This document shows, piece after piece, positions 38,307-47,541 of a stretch of 64,000 nucleotides of DNA (position 1 is its first letter; each line of letters starts with the position of its first letter). The stretch spans positions 62,001 through 126,000 of the forward strand of contig JACRAT010000005.1 of assembly GCA_016234685.1 (NCBI GenBank). Direction: 5' to 3'. The stretch comes from Nitrosomonadales bacterium (GTDB lineage: Bacteria; Pseudomonadota; Gammaproteobacteria; Burkholderiales; Gallionellaceae). A program made the translations under genes and the position numbers. The notes beneath the pieces were generated by a model, which worked only from the letters and a program-made list of their open reading frames with translations, ran no database searches and was not told where the DNA came from.

Positions 38307-38621
38307 TCAATCGCGCTCGTGTTCGCGGTCGCGACGATGGTGGTGATGCTCTTCTTCGTGTTCGTTGCGGTAGGTCGGCTGTTGGCGAGCCGGCGCAGTT
38401 TGTGCTGGCTGGGGATCAGGACGGCTGCCTACTGCCGCACCTGCGCCACCACCGATGGCTGCACCCAAGATCGCTCCGGTCTGCCCTCCTGTCTGATAGC
38501 CGACCGCCGCACCCGCTGCGCCACCGAGTGCGCCGCCGAATACCGCACCTGCATCCACCGCCATCGCGGCTGGGCTGAATGCCAACGCTGCCAACAAGGC
38601 GAAGTGACTTGTTCGTTTCAT
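38307..38621 (-). CDS. glycine-zipper exported protein with His/Glu-rich tail
   Basis: 104 aa. The signal peptide ends near AMA (residue 21) without a lipobox Cys. A glycine zipper follows (GGALGGAAGAAVGYQTGG, GAAIGGGAGAAVG), then a tail NEHEEEHHHHRRDREHE. AAAGGAGATT lies just before the ATG. The His-Glu tail could bind metal ions, which is inference only. It is a paralogue of the downstream lipoprotein gene and probably forms a two-gene unit with it (14 bp apart). Confidence 0.75.
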   Translation of the reverse strand: MKRTSHFALLAALAFSPAAMAVDAGAVFGGALGGAAGAAVGYQTGGQTGAILGAAIGGGAGAAVGSRPDPQPAQTAPARQQPTYRNEHEEEHHHHRRDREHERD

Positions 38622-38787
38622 GCTGAATCTCCTTTACAGATGGAAGGACGCCGAAGCCTCGGCGCACCGGCATAAGAGCCCGTTCGCCGGATTTGGTTCC
38701 CTAGCTGGGCTTAAGTCGCCCGGCTGGTTGTCATTGTAGCGGCTATCCACTATCCTTGGCCCGATCCTCAATTCAAGCCTCTTACAC

Positions 38788-39579
38788 ATGTCTGTCAGCA
38801 TCAAAACCCCCGAAGAAATCGAAAAGATGCGCATCGCCGGTCGTTTGGCCGGAGAGGTGCTGGATTACATCGCTCCCTTTGTCAAAGCCGGCGTCACCAC
38901 CGACGAGCTGGACAAACTCTGCCATGACTACATGGTCAACGTGCAAGGTTGCGTCCCTGCGCCTCTCAACTATGGTCCGCACGGACATCCGCCGTATCCC
39001 AAGTCCATCTGCACCTCGATCAACCATCAGGTCTGCCACGGTGTGCCGGGCGACAAGAAGCTCAAGAACGGCGACATCGTCAATCTCGACATCACCACCA
39101 TCAAGGATGGCTGGCATGGTGACACCAGCCGCATGTTCTGCGTCGGCGAACCGTCCATCCAAGCCCGTCGGCTGTGCGAGACCAGCTATCTGGCGATGTG
39201 GCGCGGCATCCGCATGGTCAAGCCGGGCGCGACGCTGGGCGACATCGGTCACGCCATTCAGAGCTATGCCGAAGACATGGGCTACAGCATCGTGCGCGAA
39301 TTCTGCGGCCACGGCATCGGTCAGAAATTCCATGAAGAGCCGCAAGTGTTGCACTACGGCAAACCCCGCACCGGCCTCCGCCTCGAAGCCGGCATGACCT
39401 TCACCATCGAGCCGATGATCAACGCAGGCAAGGCAGGCATCAAACAACTGGGCGACGGCTGGACCGTCGTCACCAAAGATCACAGCCTCTCCGCCCAGTG
39501 GGAACACACCATCGTCGTCACCGAAACGGGCTACGAAGTGTTGACGCTCTCGGCGGGTGCGCCTGCGATCCCTGCCTGA
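38788..39579 (+). CDS. map: methionine aminopeptidase, type I
   Basis: 263 aa. The pita-bread fold markers are present: VCHGVPGDKKLKNGDIVNLDIT with the first metal Asp, HGDTSRMFCVGE with the second, GHGIGQKFHEEPQVLHYG with the His and Glu region, and FTIEPMIN. It removes the initiator Met from new proteins. glnD follows five bases after the stop, the common proteobacterial order. Confidence 0.96.
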   Translation: MSVSIKTPEEIEKMRIAGRLAGEVLDYIAPFVKAGVTTDELDKLCHDYMVNVQGCVPAPLNYGPHGHPPYPKSICTSINHQVCHGVPGDKKLKNGDIVNLDITTIKDGWHGDTSRMFCVGEPSIQARRLCETSYLAMWRGIRMVKPGATLGDIGHAIQSYAEDMGYSIVREFCGHGIGQKFHEEPQVLHYGKPRTGLRLEAGMTFTIEPMINAGKAGIKQLGDGWTVVTKDHSLSAQWEHTIVVTETGYEVLTLSAGAPAIPA

Positions 39580-39584
39580 CGCCG

Positions 39585-42122
39585 ATGAGCTTCGCCGCCG
39601 ACATCCGCGACAGTCTGCGCGCCGCACGGGTGGCGCTGGAGGCCGATTACGCCAGCCACGGCCAGCCGCAGCGGATGTTGCGCGCTCATGCCCGCTTGGT
39701 GGATGAACATCTGTGTCGGGTGTGGCAGATGCTGGCGATGACGCCGGAGCTGGCGTTGGTGGCGGTGGGCGGCTACGGGCGCGGGGAGTTGTTCCCCAAA
39801 TCCGACATCGACCTACTGATCTTGCTGCCGCAACAGCCGGACGAGGTGTTGCAGCAACGCTTGCAGCAACTGGTCGGCGTGCTGTGGGACATCGGGCTGG
39901 AGGTCGGTCACAGCATCCGTACGGTGGGCGATTGCATGGCCGAATCGTCGGATGTCACGGTACAGACCAATCTGCTGGAAGCCCGCCTCATCACCGGCGC
40001 ATCTGCGCTTTTCGATGAGATGCGTGAGGCGCTTGGGCATCACCTGAGTCGCCGCGCTTTCTTCCTTGCCAAGCTGGACGAGCAGAACCAGCGTCGCAAT
40101 CGCTTCATCGACACCGACTACAACCTCGAACCCAACCTGAAGGAAAGCCCCGGCGGGCTGCGTGATCTACAGACCGTGTTGTGGATCAGCCGCGCCAGTG
40201 GTTTTGGCAACAGCTGGGGCAAGCTTGCTGCCGCCGGACTTATCACCGTCGCCGAGGCCCGCGCCGTTGCTCGTCACGAAGCGCTGTTGCAGACGTTGCG
40301 CATTCGCCTGCACTACATCGCCAAGCGGCGCGAAGACCGTTTGCTGTTCGATTATCAGGCGGCGGTCGCCGAGCAGATGGGTATAGGCGCGGCCAATTCG
40401 CGCCGCGCCAGCGAGTTGCTGATGAAGCGCTATTACCGCACCAAGCTGGCGGTGTTGCAGCTCAACAACGTGTTGTTGCAGAACATGCGCGCGCGGCTGT
40501 TCCCGGAAGAGGGTGAACTCCACCCTCTCAACGCCCGCTTTGTGGCGCGTGACGATCACCTCGAACTGCGCGACGAGGCCTTGTTCGAGCGTGAACCCGG
40601 CGCAATTTTGGAAAGCTTTCTGCTGATGCAGCAGCATCCGCGTCTGCGCGATTTTTCCGCCACCACGCTGCGCGCGCTGTGGCGGGCCAGACGGCTGATC
40701 GATGCCGCATTCCGGCGCGACCCGCGTAACCGCCAGCAGTTCATGGACATCCTGCGTCAGCCGCGCGGCCTGACCCACGCGCTGCGCCGGATGAACCATC
40801 ACGGCATTCTGGGGCGCTACCTGCCAGCCTTTGGGCGCATCGTCGGCCAGATGCAGCATGACTTATTCCACGTCTACACCGTGGACGAACACATCCTGAT
40901 GGTGGTGCGCAATCTGCGCCGTTTCACACTGGCCGAATATGCCCACGAGTACCCGCTGTGCAGTCGGCTCATCAAGGATTTCGCTCGGCCTGAGGTGCTC
41001 TACGTCGCCGGCTTGTTCCACGACATCGCCAAAGGACGAGGTGGCGACCACTCGCAACTGGGGCGCGCTGACGCCATCCGCTTCTGCAAGCAGCACGGGC
41101 TGTCGCGCGAGGACACCGAGCTGGTGGCTTGGCTGGTGGAGCAGCATCTGCGCATGTCCGCCACCGCGCAGAAGCAGGATCTGTCGGATCAGGATGTGAT
41201 CGCTGCCTTTGCCGCGCAGATGAAAAACGACCGCTATCTGGTTGCGCTCTACCTGCTGACCGTGGCGGATATACGCGGCACCAGCGCCAAAGTGTGGAAC
41301 GCATGGAAAGGCAAGCTGCTGGAAGATCTGTTCTGGGCGACGCGCCGCTACATGATGGGCGGCAAGATCGCCGACCAAGTGGGCGAGATCCGCCAGCGCA
41401 CGGCGGAGACGCTGGCGCTGTACGCCGTCGCCCCGCAGGTCTACGAATTACTGTGGGCGCAACTCGATACCGACTATTTCCTGCGCCACGAGCCGCACGA
41501 GATCGCTTGGCACACGCGCTTGCTGGCACACCGTGTCAACAGCGCCGAACCGGTGGTCAAGGCCCGTTTGTCGCGCATCGGCGAAGGCATCCAAGTGATG
41601 GCCTACAGCCCGGACAGGCCTTATCTCTTCGTGCGCATCTGTAGCTTTTTCGAGCGGATGAACTACAACATCGTCGAAGCCAAGATCCACACTACCCACC
41701 ACGGCTATGTGCTGGACAGTTTCCAAGTGATGGACGCGGGCAACAGCAATACCGCCTACCGTGACATCATGAGCTATGTCGAACATGAGCTGGCCCAGCA
41801 ACTGGCTCGCAACGATGCGCCGCCACCACCGCAGACGGGGCGCATCAGCCGTCAACTCAAACACTTTCCCATCTCCCCTGAAGTCGAGATCACGCCGGGC
41901 GAAAAGAACGGCTACGTCATGTCCATCATCGCCGGCGACCGCCCCGGCCTGCTCGCCCGCATTGCCCACGTGCTGGCGCAATACCGCATCGAACTGCGCA
42001 GTGCCAAGATCAACACCTTGGGGCGACGCGCGGAAGATATGTTCTGGATCGACGGCGCAGCCCTACAACAAGCCACCACCACAGCCGCCTTGCGCGAGGA
42101 GCTGCTGAAGCAGTTGGCCTGA
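39585..42122 (+). CDS. glnD: bifunctional [protein-PII] uridylyltransferase / uridylyl-removing enzyme
   Basis: 845 aa from ATG 39585. The nucleotidyltransferase head has GGYGRGELFPKSDIDLL at about 62-78, then KESPGGLRDLQTV. The HD hydrolase domain has LFHDIAKGRGGDHSQLG near 477. Two ACT domains (about 700-775 and 790-845) bind glutamine. It modifies PII according to nitrogen status. All catalytic residues are present. Confidence 0.96.
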   Translation: MSFAADIRDSLRAARVALEADYASHGQPQRMLRAHARLVDEHLCRVWQMLAMTPELALVAVGGYGRGELFPKSDIDLLILLPQQPDEVLQQRLQQLVGVLWDIGLEVGHSIRTVGDCMAESSDVTVQTNLLEARLITGASALFDEMREALGHHLSRRAFFLAKLDEQNQRRNRFIDTDYNLEPNLKESPGGLRDLQTVLWISRASGFGNSWGKLAAAGLITVAEARAVARHEALLQTLRIRLHYIAKRREDRLLFDYQAAVAEQMGIGAANSRRASELLMKRYYRTKLAVLQLNNVLLQNMRARLFPEEGELHPLNARFVARDDHLELRDEALFEREPGAILESFLLMQQHPRLRDFSATTLRALWRARRLIDAAFRRDPRNRQQFMDILRQPRGLTHALRRMNHHGILGRYLPAFGRIVGQMQHDLFHVYTVDEHILMVVRNLRRFTLAEYAHEYPLCSRLIKDFARPEVLYVAGLFHDIAKGRGGDHSQLGRADAIRFCKQHGLSREDTELVAWLVEQHLRMSATAQKQDLSDQDVIAAFAAQMKNDRYLVALYLLTVADIRGTSAKVWNAWKGKLLEDLFWATRRYMMGGKIADQVGEIRQRTAETLALYAVAPQVYELLWAQLDTDYFLRHEPHEIAWHTRLLAHRVNSAEPVVKARLSRIGEGIQVMAYSPDRPYLFVRICSFFERMNYNIVEAKIHTTHHGYVLDSFQVMDAGNSNTAYRDIMSYVEHELAQQLARNDAPPPPQTGRISRQLKHFPISPEVEITPGEKNGYVMSIIAGDRPGLLARIAHVLAQYRIELRSAKINTLGRRAEDMFWIDGAALQQATTTAALREELLKQLA

Positions 42123-42209
42123 GCCCTGCGGGATCATTGGGCGGAAAAACCAGTGTAGAGAGTACCGCCGACGCGTCCGTCAGCGGCGGCTTTTAGGTTT
42201 GTCACAGGC

Positions 42210-42234
42210 AAAAAAACCCCGCCTTGCGGCGGGG
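42210..42234 (-). terminator. rho-independent terminator of actP
   Basis: On the minus strand CCCCGCC, 4-nt loop, GGCGGGG is followed by seven T residues. It lies 26 bp beyond the actP stop and faces the end of glnD. Confidence 0.9.
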
Positions 42235-42260
42235 GAAGTTGCTGTTGCTACGAGGATGTT

Positions 42261-44348
42261 TTAGTGCGCGGAGGCGGCTTCTGCGTTGATGCCAGTGTTT
42301 TGGCGTACGTAGAGCTCGTCCCACATTTCTTCTGCACGTTTGTCGCGGGTGAACATGGAGCCTAGGATCACCAGCAGGAAGCCCAGCGGGATGGAGATCA
42401 GACCGGGGTTCTTCAACAGGAAGAAGGGTTTTTCCAAGCCCATGATGCTGGTGGTTTCGCCTTCGAACTTCTTCAGATCGTCTTCTGCTTTGGCACGGGC
42501 CTTCTCGGTTGCGGCGATGTCTTTCTTCGCCTTGGCCAGATCGGCTTGTGCCTTTTCCAGTGCGGCCACATCAGCCGACAGGGTAGGGATGGACGCTTCC
42601 AAAGTGGTGACCTTCTCGTTCAGCTTGGTCAGCTTTTCAGCTGCGCCCAGCTTGGCAGGCTTCTCGGCGGAGGCGGCTTGTGCAGGCTTGGAGGCGACGC
42701 ACCCTTCCAGAGCGAACAGTTCGCAAGCGAAGCTGGAGGCTTGGATGGCTGGCTGTGCTTCCTTGGCAGGCTGAGCTGGCTCACCGTTCAATACTTTGTT
42801 AGCCGAAGCGATGATCGCTTTCGGGTAGCTCATGTTGGGGGAGACCATCACCAAACCGATAGCGGTCAGGGAGCCCACGACCATGCCGAGGATGATGCCG
42901 GTGGTGTTGCACTTCTTCCAGTACAGAGTCAGGAACACGGCTGGCAGGTTGGAAGATGCGGCGACCGCGAAGGCCAGCGCCACCAAGTGAGCTACGTTCT
43001 GGCCCTTGGCCAAGATGCCGACGGTGATTGCGATGATACCGACGATGACGGAAGCCACACGAGCAGCAACCACTTGTTCCTTCGGTGTCGCCTTGTCGCC
43101 ACGGATCACGCCGACATAGATGTCGTGCGCCATCGCGGAAGCAGCAGCCAATACCAGACCGGCAACCACTGCAACGATAGTTGCAAAAGCAACCGCCGCC
43201 ACGAACGCCAGGAAGAAGTTACCCAGCATGGAGTTTTCACCGCCGCCCAAGAATTGCGCCAGCAGCGGGCCGGCCATGTTGCCGCCAGCGTCGACCGAAG
43301 CGATCTTCTCGGAGCCGACCAGCATCGCAGCGCCGGTGCCCAGGAACAGGGTCAGCACGTAGAAGCCGCCGATGATGCCCATCGCCCAGATCACCGAAGT
43401 GCGCGCAGCTTGTGCTGTCGGTACGGTGAAGAAGCGCATCAGGATGTGTGGCATACCCGCAGTACCCAGCACCAGAGCCATACCCAGCGAGATCTGGTCG
43501 ATCGGGTTCTTCAGGAACAGGCCTGGCTCAAGGAAGCGTTGGCCCAGCTCTTCCGGCGTCATGGTGGTCGCCTTGTCGCCCAGCAGTTTGGTGACTTGCT
43601 TTTGCACATCGGGATCGCTCACCACGGCTTGCAGATAGTCAGGCAGGCTGAAACCGTACGGCGACCAGACTAGGATCACCAGAATGATGGATGCGGTCAC
43701 CAGCAATACCGCCTTGGTGATCTGCACCCAAGTGGTCGCCTTCATGCCGCCGAACACCACGTAGGCCAGCATCAAAATGCCCACGCCGATCACCGAGATC
43801 TCGTAGTCGATGCCGATCAGGGTCTTGATCAGCACGCCGCCACCGACCATCTGAGCGGTCAGGTAGAAAGTCGACACGGTGATGGTGGAAAGAGCCGCCA
43901 CGGTCTTGGTCTTCTTCGGATCGTTGCGGAAGGCCAGAATGTCGCCCATGGTGTATTTGCCGATGTTGCGGCAGGGCTCGGCGATCACCAGCAGCACGGT
44001 GATGTAAGCCACCAGCCAGCCCACCGAATACATGAAGCCGTCATAGCCGTACAGCGAGATCAGCCCGGCGATGCCGAGGAAGGACGCGGCGGACAGATAG
44101 TCGCCCGCAATCGCCCAGCCGTTCTGGATGCCGCTCACCGAACGGCCCGCCGCGTAGAACTCGGAAGTGGAGTGGGTGGTGCGCGCAGCCCAGAAGGTGA
44201 TTGCCATGGTGATGGCGATGATCACGCCGAACACCGTGAAGGTCATCCACTTGAACTCGTCGGCGACTGCGCCGTTGCCAGCGAAAGCCGCGCCGCTGCT
44301 GGATAGAGCCGCTGCGGAGAGGATAAATTTGTTTAGCTTCGAACTCAT
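42261..44348 (-). CDS. actP: cation/acetate symporter ActP with a large coiled-coil insert
   Basis: 695 aa from the ATG at 44346-44348 (E. coli ActP has 549). A signal-like N-terminus, then about a dozen spans of the sodium:solute symporter family, including FWAARTTHSTSEFYAAGRSVSG, GDYLSAASFLGIAGLI and GTAGMPHILMRFFTVP in pieces. Between the penultimate and last spans, residues about 520-636 form an Ala/Lys/Glu-rich insert with a clear heptad coiled coil (about 565-630), before SIPLGFLLVILGSMFTRD. It imports acetate with Na+ or H+. It overlaps the DUF485 gene by 4 bp. The insert is not in E. coli ActP. Confidence 0.88.
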   Translation of the reverse strand: MSSKLNKFILSAAALSSSGAAFAGNGAVADEFKWMTFTVFGVIIAITMAITFWAARTTHSTSEFYAAGRSVSGIQNGWAIAGDYLSAASFLGIAGLISLYGYDGFMYSVGWLVAYITVLLVIAEPCRNIGKYTMGDILAFRNDPKKTKTVAALSTITVSTFYLTAQMVGGGVLIKTLIGIDYEISVIGVGILMLAYVVFGGMKATTWVQITKAVLLVTASIILVILVWSPYGFSLPDYLQAVVSDPDVQKQVTKLLGDKATTMTPEELGQRFLEPGLFLKNPIDQISLGMALVLGTAGMPHILMRFFTVPTAQAARTSVIWAMGIIGGFYVLTLFLGTGAAMLVGSEKIASVDAGGNMAGPLLAQFLGGGENSMLGNFFLAFVAAVAFATIVAVVAGLVLAAASAMAHDIYVGVIRGDKATPKEQVVAARVASVIVGIIAITVGILAKGQNVAHLVALAFAVAASSNLPAVFLTLYWKKCNTTGIILGMVVGSLTAIGLVMVSPNMSYPKAIIASANKVLNGEPAQPAKEAQPAIQASSFACELFALEGCVASKPAQAASAEKPAKLGAAEKLTKLNEKVTTLEASIPTLSADVAALEKAQADLAKAKKDIAATEKARAKAEDDLKKFEGETTSIMGLEKPFFLLKNPGLISIPLGFLLVILGSMFTRDKRAEEMWDELYVRQNTGINAEAASAH

Positions 44349-44668
44349 CTTATGCTCCCGTTGTTTACGTCGTTGATGATCTCTTGTGCCATCGCATCGA
44401 ACTCGGCGTTGGCCTTGCGCGAGTAGACGAAAGCGATCGTCCATGCCACTACGAACTCGGACAAAGCGAACAGGATGCCGACGTTGATGACGCCCCACAC
44501 CTTGGTCTTGAACAAGTCTTGGTAGTACGCTGCGCCTATGGGCAGCATGAAGTAATAGATAACGGAAAAGATCATCAGGCCCCACAGGAATACAGTCTTC
44601 TTGCGATGCAGAGCCTGAAACTTGGGGTTAGTGTCGATTGCCGCCCAATTGATATTCGGATTAGACAT
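44345..44668 (-). CDS. DUF485 small membrane protein (YjcH-like)
   Basis: 107 aa with two membrane spans (about 28-50 and 63-85) and the typical tail YSRKANAEFDAMAQEI. YjcH is encoded just before actP in E. coli, and the same pairing is seen here with a 4-bp overlap. It is thought to help the symporter but has no proven activity. Confidence 0.88.
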   Translation of the reverse strand: MSNPNINWAAIDTNPKFQALHRKKTVFLWGLMIFSVIYYFMLPIGAAYYQDLFKTKVWGVINVGILFALSEFVVAWTIAFVYSRKANAEFDAMAQEIINDVNNGSIR

Positions 44669-44758
44669 TTTCGCTCCCTTAATTCAATCAACGGACCAGG
44701 CGCGATAGCCTGAGCCACTCTTACTACGGGGCGGGAGGTTACGTCAGGAGGCTTACAG

Positions 44759-45466
44759 TTAGCTTACGCGGCTGACCCAGCGTTGCGCTTTTTCCAGATC
44801 GAGCAGTTCGGCGTAGCTGGCTACGCCCTTTTTGCTGGCTTGGGCGTAGGCGATCTGGAACAGTTGGGCGGTGGCCAGTGCGTCGGCCAGTGCGTTGTGG
44901 CGGACGTCGATGCGGATATTGGCATGGGCTATCCAGTCGTCCAGTGCGCGGAACTGCTGCGCCAGCGGTGGGTTCAGACCGGGCATCACATAGGCCAGAT
45001 CCAGCCAGGGATGTTTGAAGGAGAGGCCGAGATACTGGCGTAGCGCGCGCCGTATCATGGTCTCGTCGAAGGTGACGTGGAAGGCGATGAGCGGAGACTT
45101 TCCCAGATACTCCAGAAAAGCCAGCAAGGCTTCGGCGGGTGGTTCGCCTTCAAGCTGGGCGGCGGTGCCGATGCCGTGCAGCAAGATGTTGCCTTTTTCG
45201 CTGGCGGCGCGCTGTTGCAGCACCACGTAGAAACTGTCGCCGAAGTCGATCTTGCCGTCGACCACCGCCACTGCGCCGATGGAGATCAGCCGGTCGTGCA
45301 TCAAGTTGAGTCCGGTGGTCTCCACATCTACCACTACGCAGCGCGTTTCGGTGACGGGTACGTTCAATGCGGCAGAGGGCAACTCCTGCCATGCCTGCAA
45401 GTGCTGGCGCTGCGCGGGAAGCATCCGCACTTGGATGCCGAACCATCGCTTCAGGTTAGTGAACAT
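44759..45466 (-). CDS. DnaQ-like 3'-5' exonuclease (DEDDh)
   Basis: 235 aa from the ATG at 45464-45466, which has AAAGGAG before it. VVVDVETTGLNL gives the first Asp-Glu pair, IAFHVTFDETMIRRAL the second Asp, and RHNALADALATAQLF the His and last Asp, so the catalytic set is complete. It resembles the epsilon subunit of DNA polymerase III but lacks the polymerase-binding C-terminus. Similar stand-alone exonucleases are often found beside the DUF294/CBS gene and acetate genes; the purpose is not known. Confidence 0.85.
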   Translation of the reverse strand: MFTNLKRWFGIQVRMLPAQRQHLQAWQELPSAALNVPVTETRCVVVDVETTGLNLMHDRLISIGAVAVVDGKIDFGDSFYVVLQQRAASEKGNILLHGIGTAAQLEGEPPAEALLAFLEYLGKSPLIAFHVTFDETMIRRALRQYLGLSFKHPWLDLAYVMPGLNPPLAQQFRALDDWIAHANIRIDVRHNALADALATAQLFQIAYAQASKKGVASYAELLDLEKAQRWVSRVS

Positions 45467-45488
45467 GAAAAACTCCTTTCTTGTCCAC

Positions 45489-45526
45489 TTCCCCCACCCC
45501 AATCATCCCCCGATGGGAGAGGGGGC
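45489..45526. repeat. degenerate REP-like hairpin
   Basis: CCCCCACCCCAATCATCCCCCGATGGGAGAGGGG resembles the palindromic repeat at 55863-55885 with several mismatches. It lies between the DUF294 gene and the exonuclease gene. Confidence 0.45.
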
Positions 45527-45556
45527 AAACGTGACAGGCAATTTTCAATTCCTTAA

Positions 45557-47458
45557 TCACAGGTGATACTCCAGCGCCAGCCGGGCTTGCAGTTTGCGCG
45601 CCTGACGGAAGGCTTCTTTCAGGATGCGGCGATCCAGTTCGTTCAGCCTCTCCGGGTCGATCAGGTTATCCAGCGCTTCGTCGTTCACGCCCAGCGCGCT
45701 GACTTCGTCGTGGTGGCGCAAGCGCAGCACTTGGATGAACAGCAGGGCGTCTATCCAGGCGTCGATCTCCGACGGGTGCAGTTTGAGTCTCTCCGCGCTG
45801 GCACGCAGGCGCTGGATGGTATTGGTGTGGGTCACGCCCGTCGCCAGCGCAAAGATGCGCGCGGCATCGACGAAGGGGGTGATGCCGTTGAGCTTGAGGT
45901 CCAGCGTGTTGCCCTCGTTCACCACGAAGTCGCGCACCAGCCCCAGCGGCGGACGATTGCGCAAGGCGTTCTCTGCCATCAGGTGCAGGAAGCGGCTGTT
46001 GTCGCTGGCGACGCGCGCCAGCCACTGGCGCAGATCGTCGGCCTGCGCCTGTAGGCCGTACAGCGCACGGAAGTCGAAGAAGATGGAAGCGTTCAGCAGT
46101 GCCTCGGGTGAGCCGCCGCTGATCCAGTCGGAGAAGGTGCGCTTCCACTCTTCCAGCGACAGACACCACTTGGGATTGCTCGCCATGATTTCTCCCCGGC
46201 ACAGCGGGAAGCCGCACTGCGCCAGCGTCTCGTTGATACGCCGTGCCACCGGCAACAACTGCGCACGCACCTCGTCTGCCGTTCGGCCTTCGGGCACACT
46301 GAAGATGATGGCGTTGTCCTGATCGGTGTTCAGCGTCTGCTCGAAGCGCCCTTCCGAGCCGAGCGCCAGCCAGCACAGCCCATCATGTAAGGCGCTGCCC
46401 AGCAAGCCACAGGCCTTGAATTCCAGCTCGACCACCCGCTCGGTGAGCAGGTCGTTGAAGGTGGAGATGAACTGCGTCAGTTGTTCCGGCGCGATGCCTT
46501 GCGCCATCATGTTGTGCGCCATGCTGCGGATGTCGGCGGCGGCCTGTTGCAGCACTTCCAAGGTCTCGGCATGACGGATGGTTCCGCCGATGCGGCGCAG
46601 GCCGACGCGTTGTAGTGCGAACAGATCCTTCTCGGAGACCAGTCCGACCAGCCGCTCGTTCTCCACTACCAGCACATGGCGGAACACGTGCTTGGCCATC
46701 AACAGTGCCGCCTCGTGTGCCAGAGCCTGTGGCGGCAAGCCATAAATCCGCGTGCTCATCAGGTTGATGACCGGCTGATCGAGGTCGATCTGCGGGATGG
46801 CGATGCGATCCAGCACGTCGTGCAAGGTGAGGATGCCGAGCGGCCTGCCGGCCTCGTCCACCGCGATCATCGAACCGATGTGCTGCTCACGCATGGTCTG
46901 CAAGGCGCGCTGCACCGAGGTCTCTGGCGCACAGGTGATGGGCGGACGGCGGATCAGCGCAGAGAGCGGGCTGGTCAGCGATTGCTGTTCGGCGCTGGAG
47001 TGGCTGTATTGCGCTTGGATCACCTGCTTGGAATGCTCCAGCAGATTGGCGATGCGGCGCGTGCAGAAATCGCGGAAAGCCGCGCTCATGTTGTTCAGTT
47101 GGCGGAAATCCGCCGCAGACAGCTCGTAGCAGAAAGTGTCGCTGCCCGCCCGGTAGATGCTGGCGACAGGCCGGTTCGCCAGCAGCGCACCCAGCGGGAA
47201 ACACTCACCTTCGGCCAGTTCCAGCCAAGTGTCCGCTTCGGACGCATGAGCCACGTTCTGCTCACCGTGCACCATGCCCTGTTTGATGACCAGAAAGCGA
47301 TCCACCGCCCCTTGGGCGGGGGAGACGATCACCTCGCCTTCGGCGTAATAAGCCAAGCGCATGTGCTCCAGCATCCACAGGATGTGCGCCGTCTCCATGT
47401 GGTCGAACGGGGCATGGGCGGTGAAGAAAACCAGTTGCGAAGGATGGATGGCGCTCAA
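45557..47458 (-). CDS. cyclic-nucleotide-binding/CBS/DUF294 nucleotidyltransferase-like protein
   Basis: 633 aa. The N-terminal cNMP-like beta barrel is at about 10-130, a CBS pair at about 165-285, and a nucleotidyltransferase of the GlnD type with GSEGRFEQTLNTDQDNAI at about 363-380. A helical substrate-binding end completes it. The GS-x-DxD residues are present, so the enzyme may be active. The combination suggests a signal-responsive protein-modifying enzyme. It heads an operon with the exonuclease, DUF485 and actP genes, so a role in acetate-uptake control is plausible but inferred. Confidence 0.85.
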   Translation of the reverse strand: MSAIHPSQLVFFTAHAPFDHMETAHILWMLEHMRLAYYAEGEVIVSPAQGAVDRFLVIKQGMVHGEQNVAHASEADTWLELAEGECFPLGALLANRPVASIYRAGSDTFCYELSAADFRQLNNMSAAFRDFCTRRIANLLEHSKQVIQAQYSHSSAEQQSLTSPLSALIRRPPITCAPETSVQRALQTMREQHIGSMIAVDEAGRPLGILTLHDVLDRIAIPQIDLDQPVINLMSTRIYGLPPQALAHEAALLMAKHVFRHVLVVENERLVGLVSEKDLFALQRVGLRRIGGTIRHAETLEVLQQAAADIRSMAHNMMAQGIAPEQLTQFISTFNDLLTERVVELEFKACGLLGSALHDGLCWLALGSEGRFEQTLNTDQDNAIIFSVPEGRTADEVRAQLLPVARRINETLAQCGFPLCRGEIMASNPKWCLSLEEWKRTFSDWISGGSPEALLNASIFFDFRALYGLQAQADDLRQWLARVASDNSRFLHLMAENALRNRPPLGLVRDFVVNEGNTLDLKLNGITPFVDAARIFALATGVTHTNTIQRLRASAERLKLHPSEIDAWIDALLFIQVLRLRHHDEVSALGVNDEALDNLIDPERLNELDRRILKEAFRQARKLQARLALEYHL

Positions 47459-47490
47459 GAGGACTCCTTTGCTGTGCGGGATGGGAGCAT

Positions 47491-47525
47491 AAAACGAAAA
47501 GGAGCCGAAGCTCCTTTCCGTTTTA
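47491..47525 (-). terminator. terminator between acs and the DUF294 operon
   Basis: AAAACGAAAAGGAGC, CGAA loop, GCTCCTTTCCGTTTTA forms a stem with A- and T-runs on either side. It lies 17 bp beyond the acs stop, separating acs from the DUF294 gene downstream. Confidence 0.85.
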
Positions 47526-47541
47526 TCGCGGGTGCGGCAAG

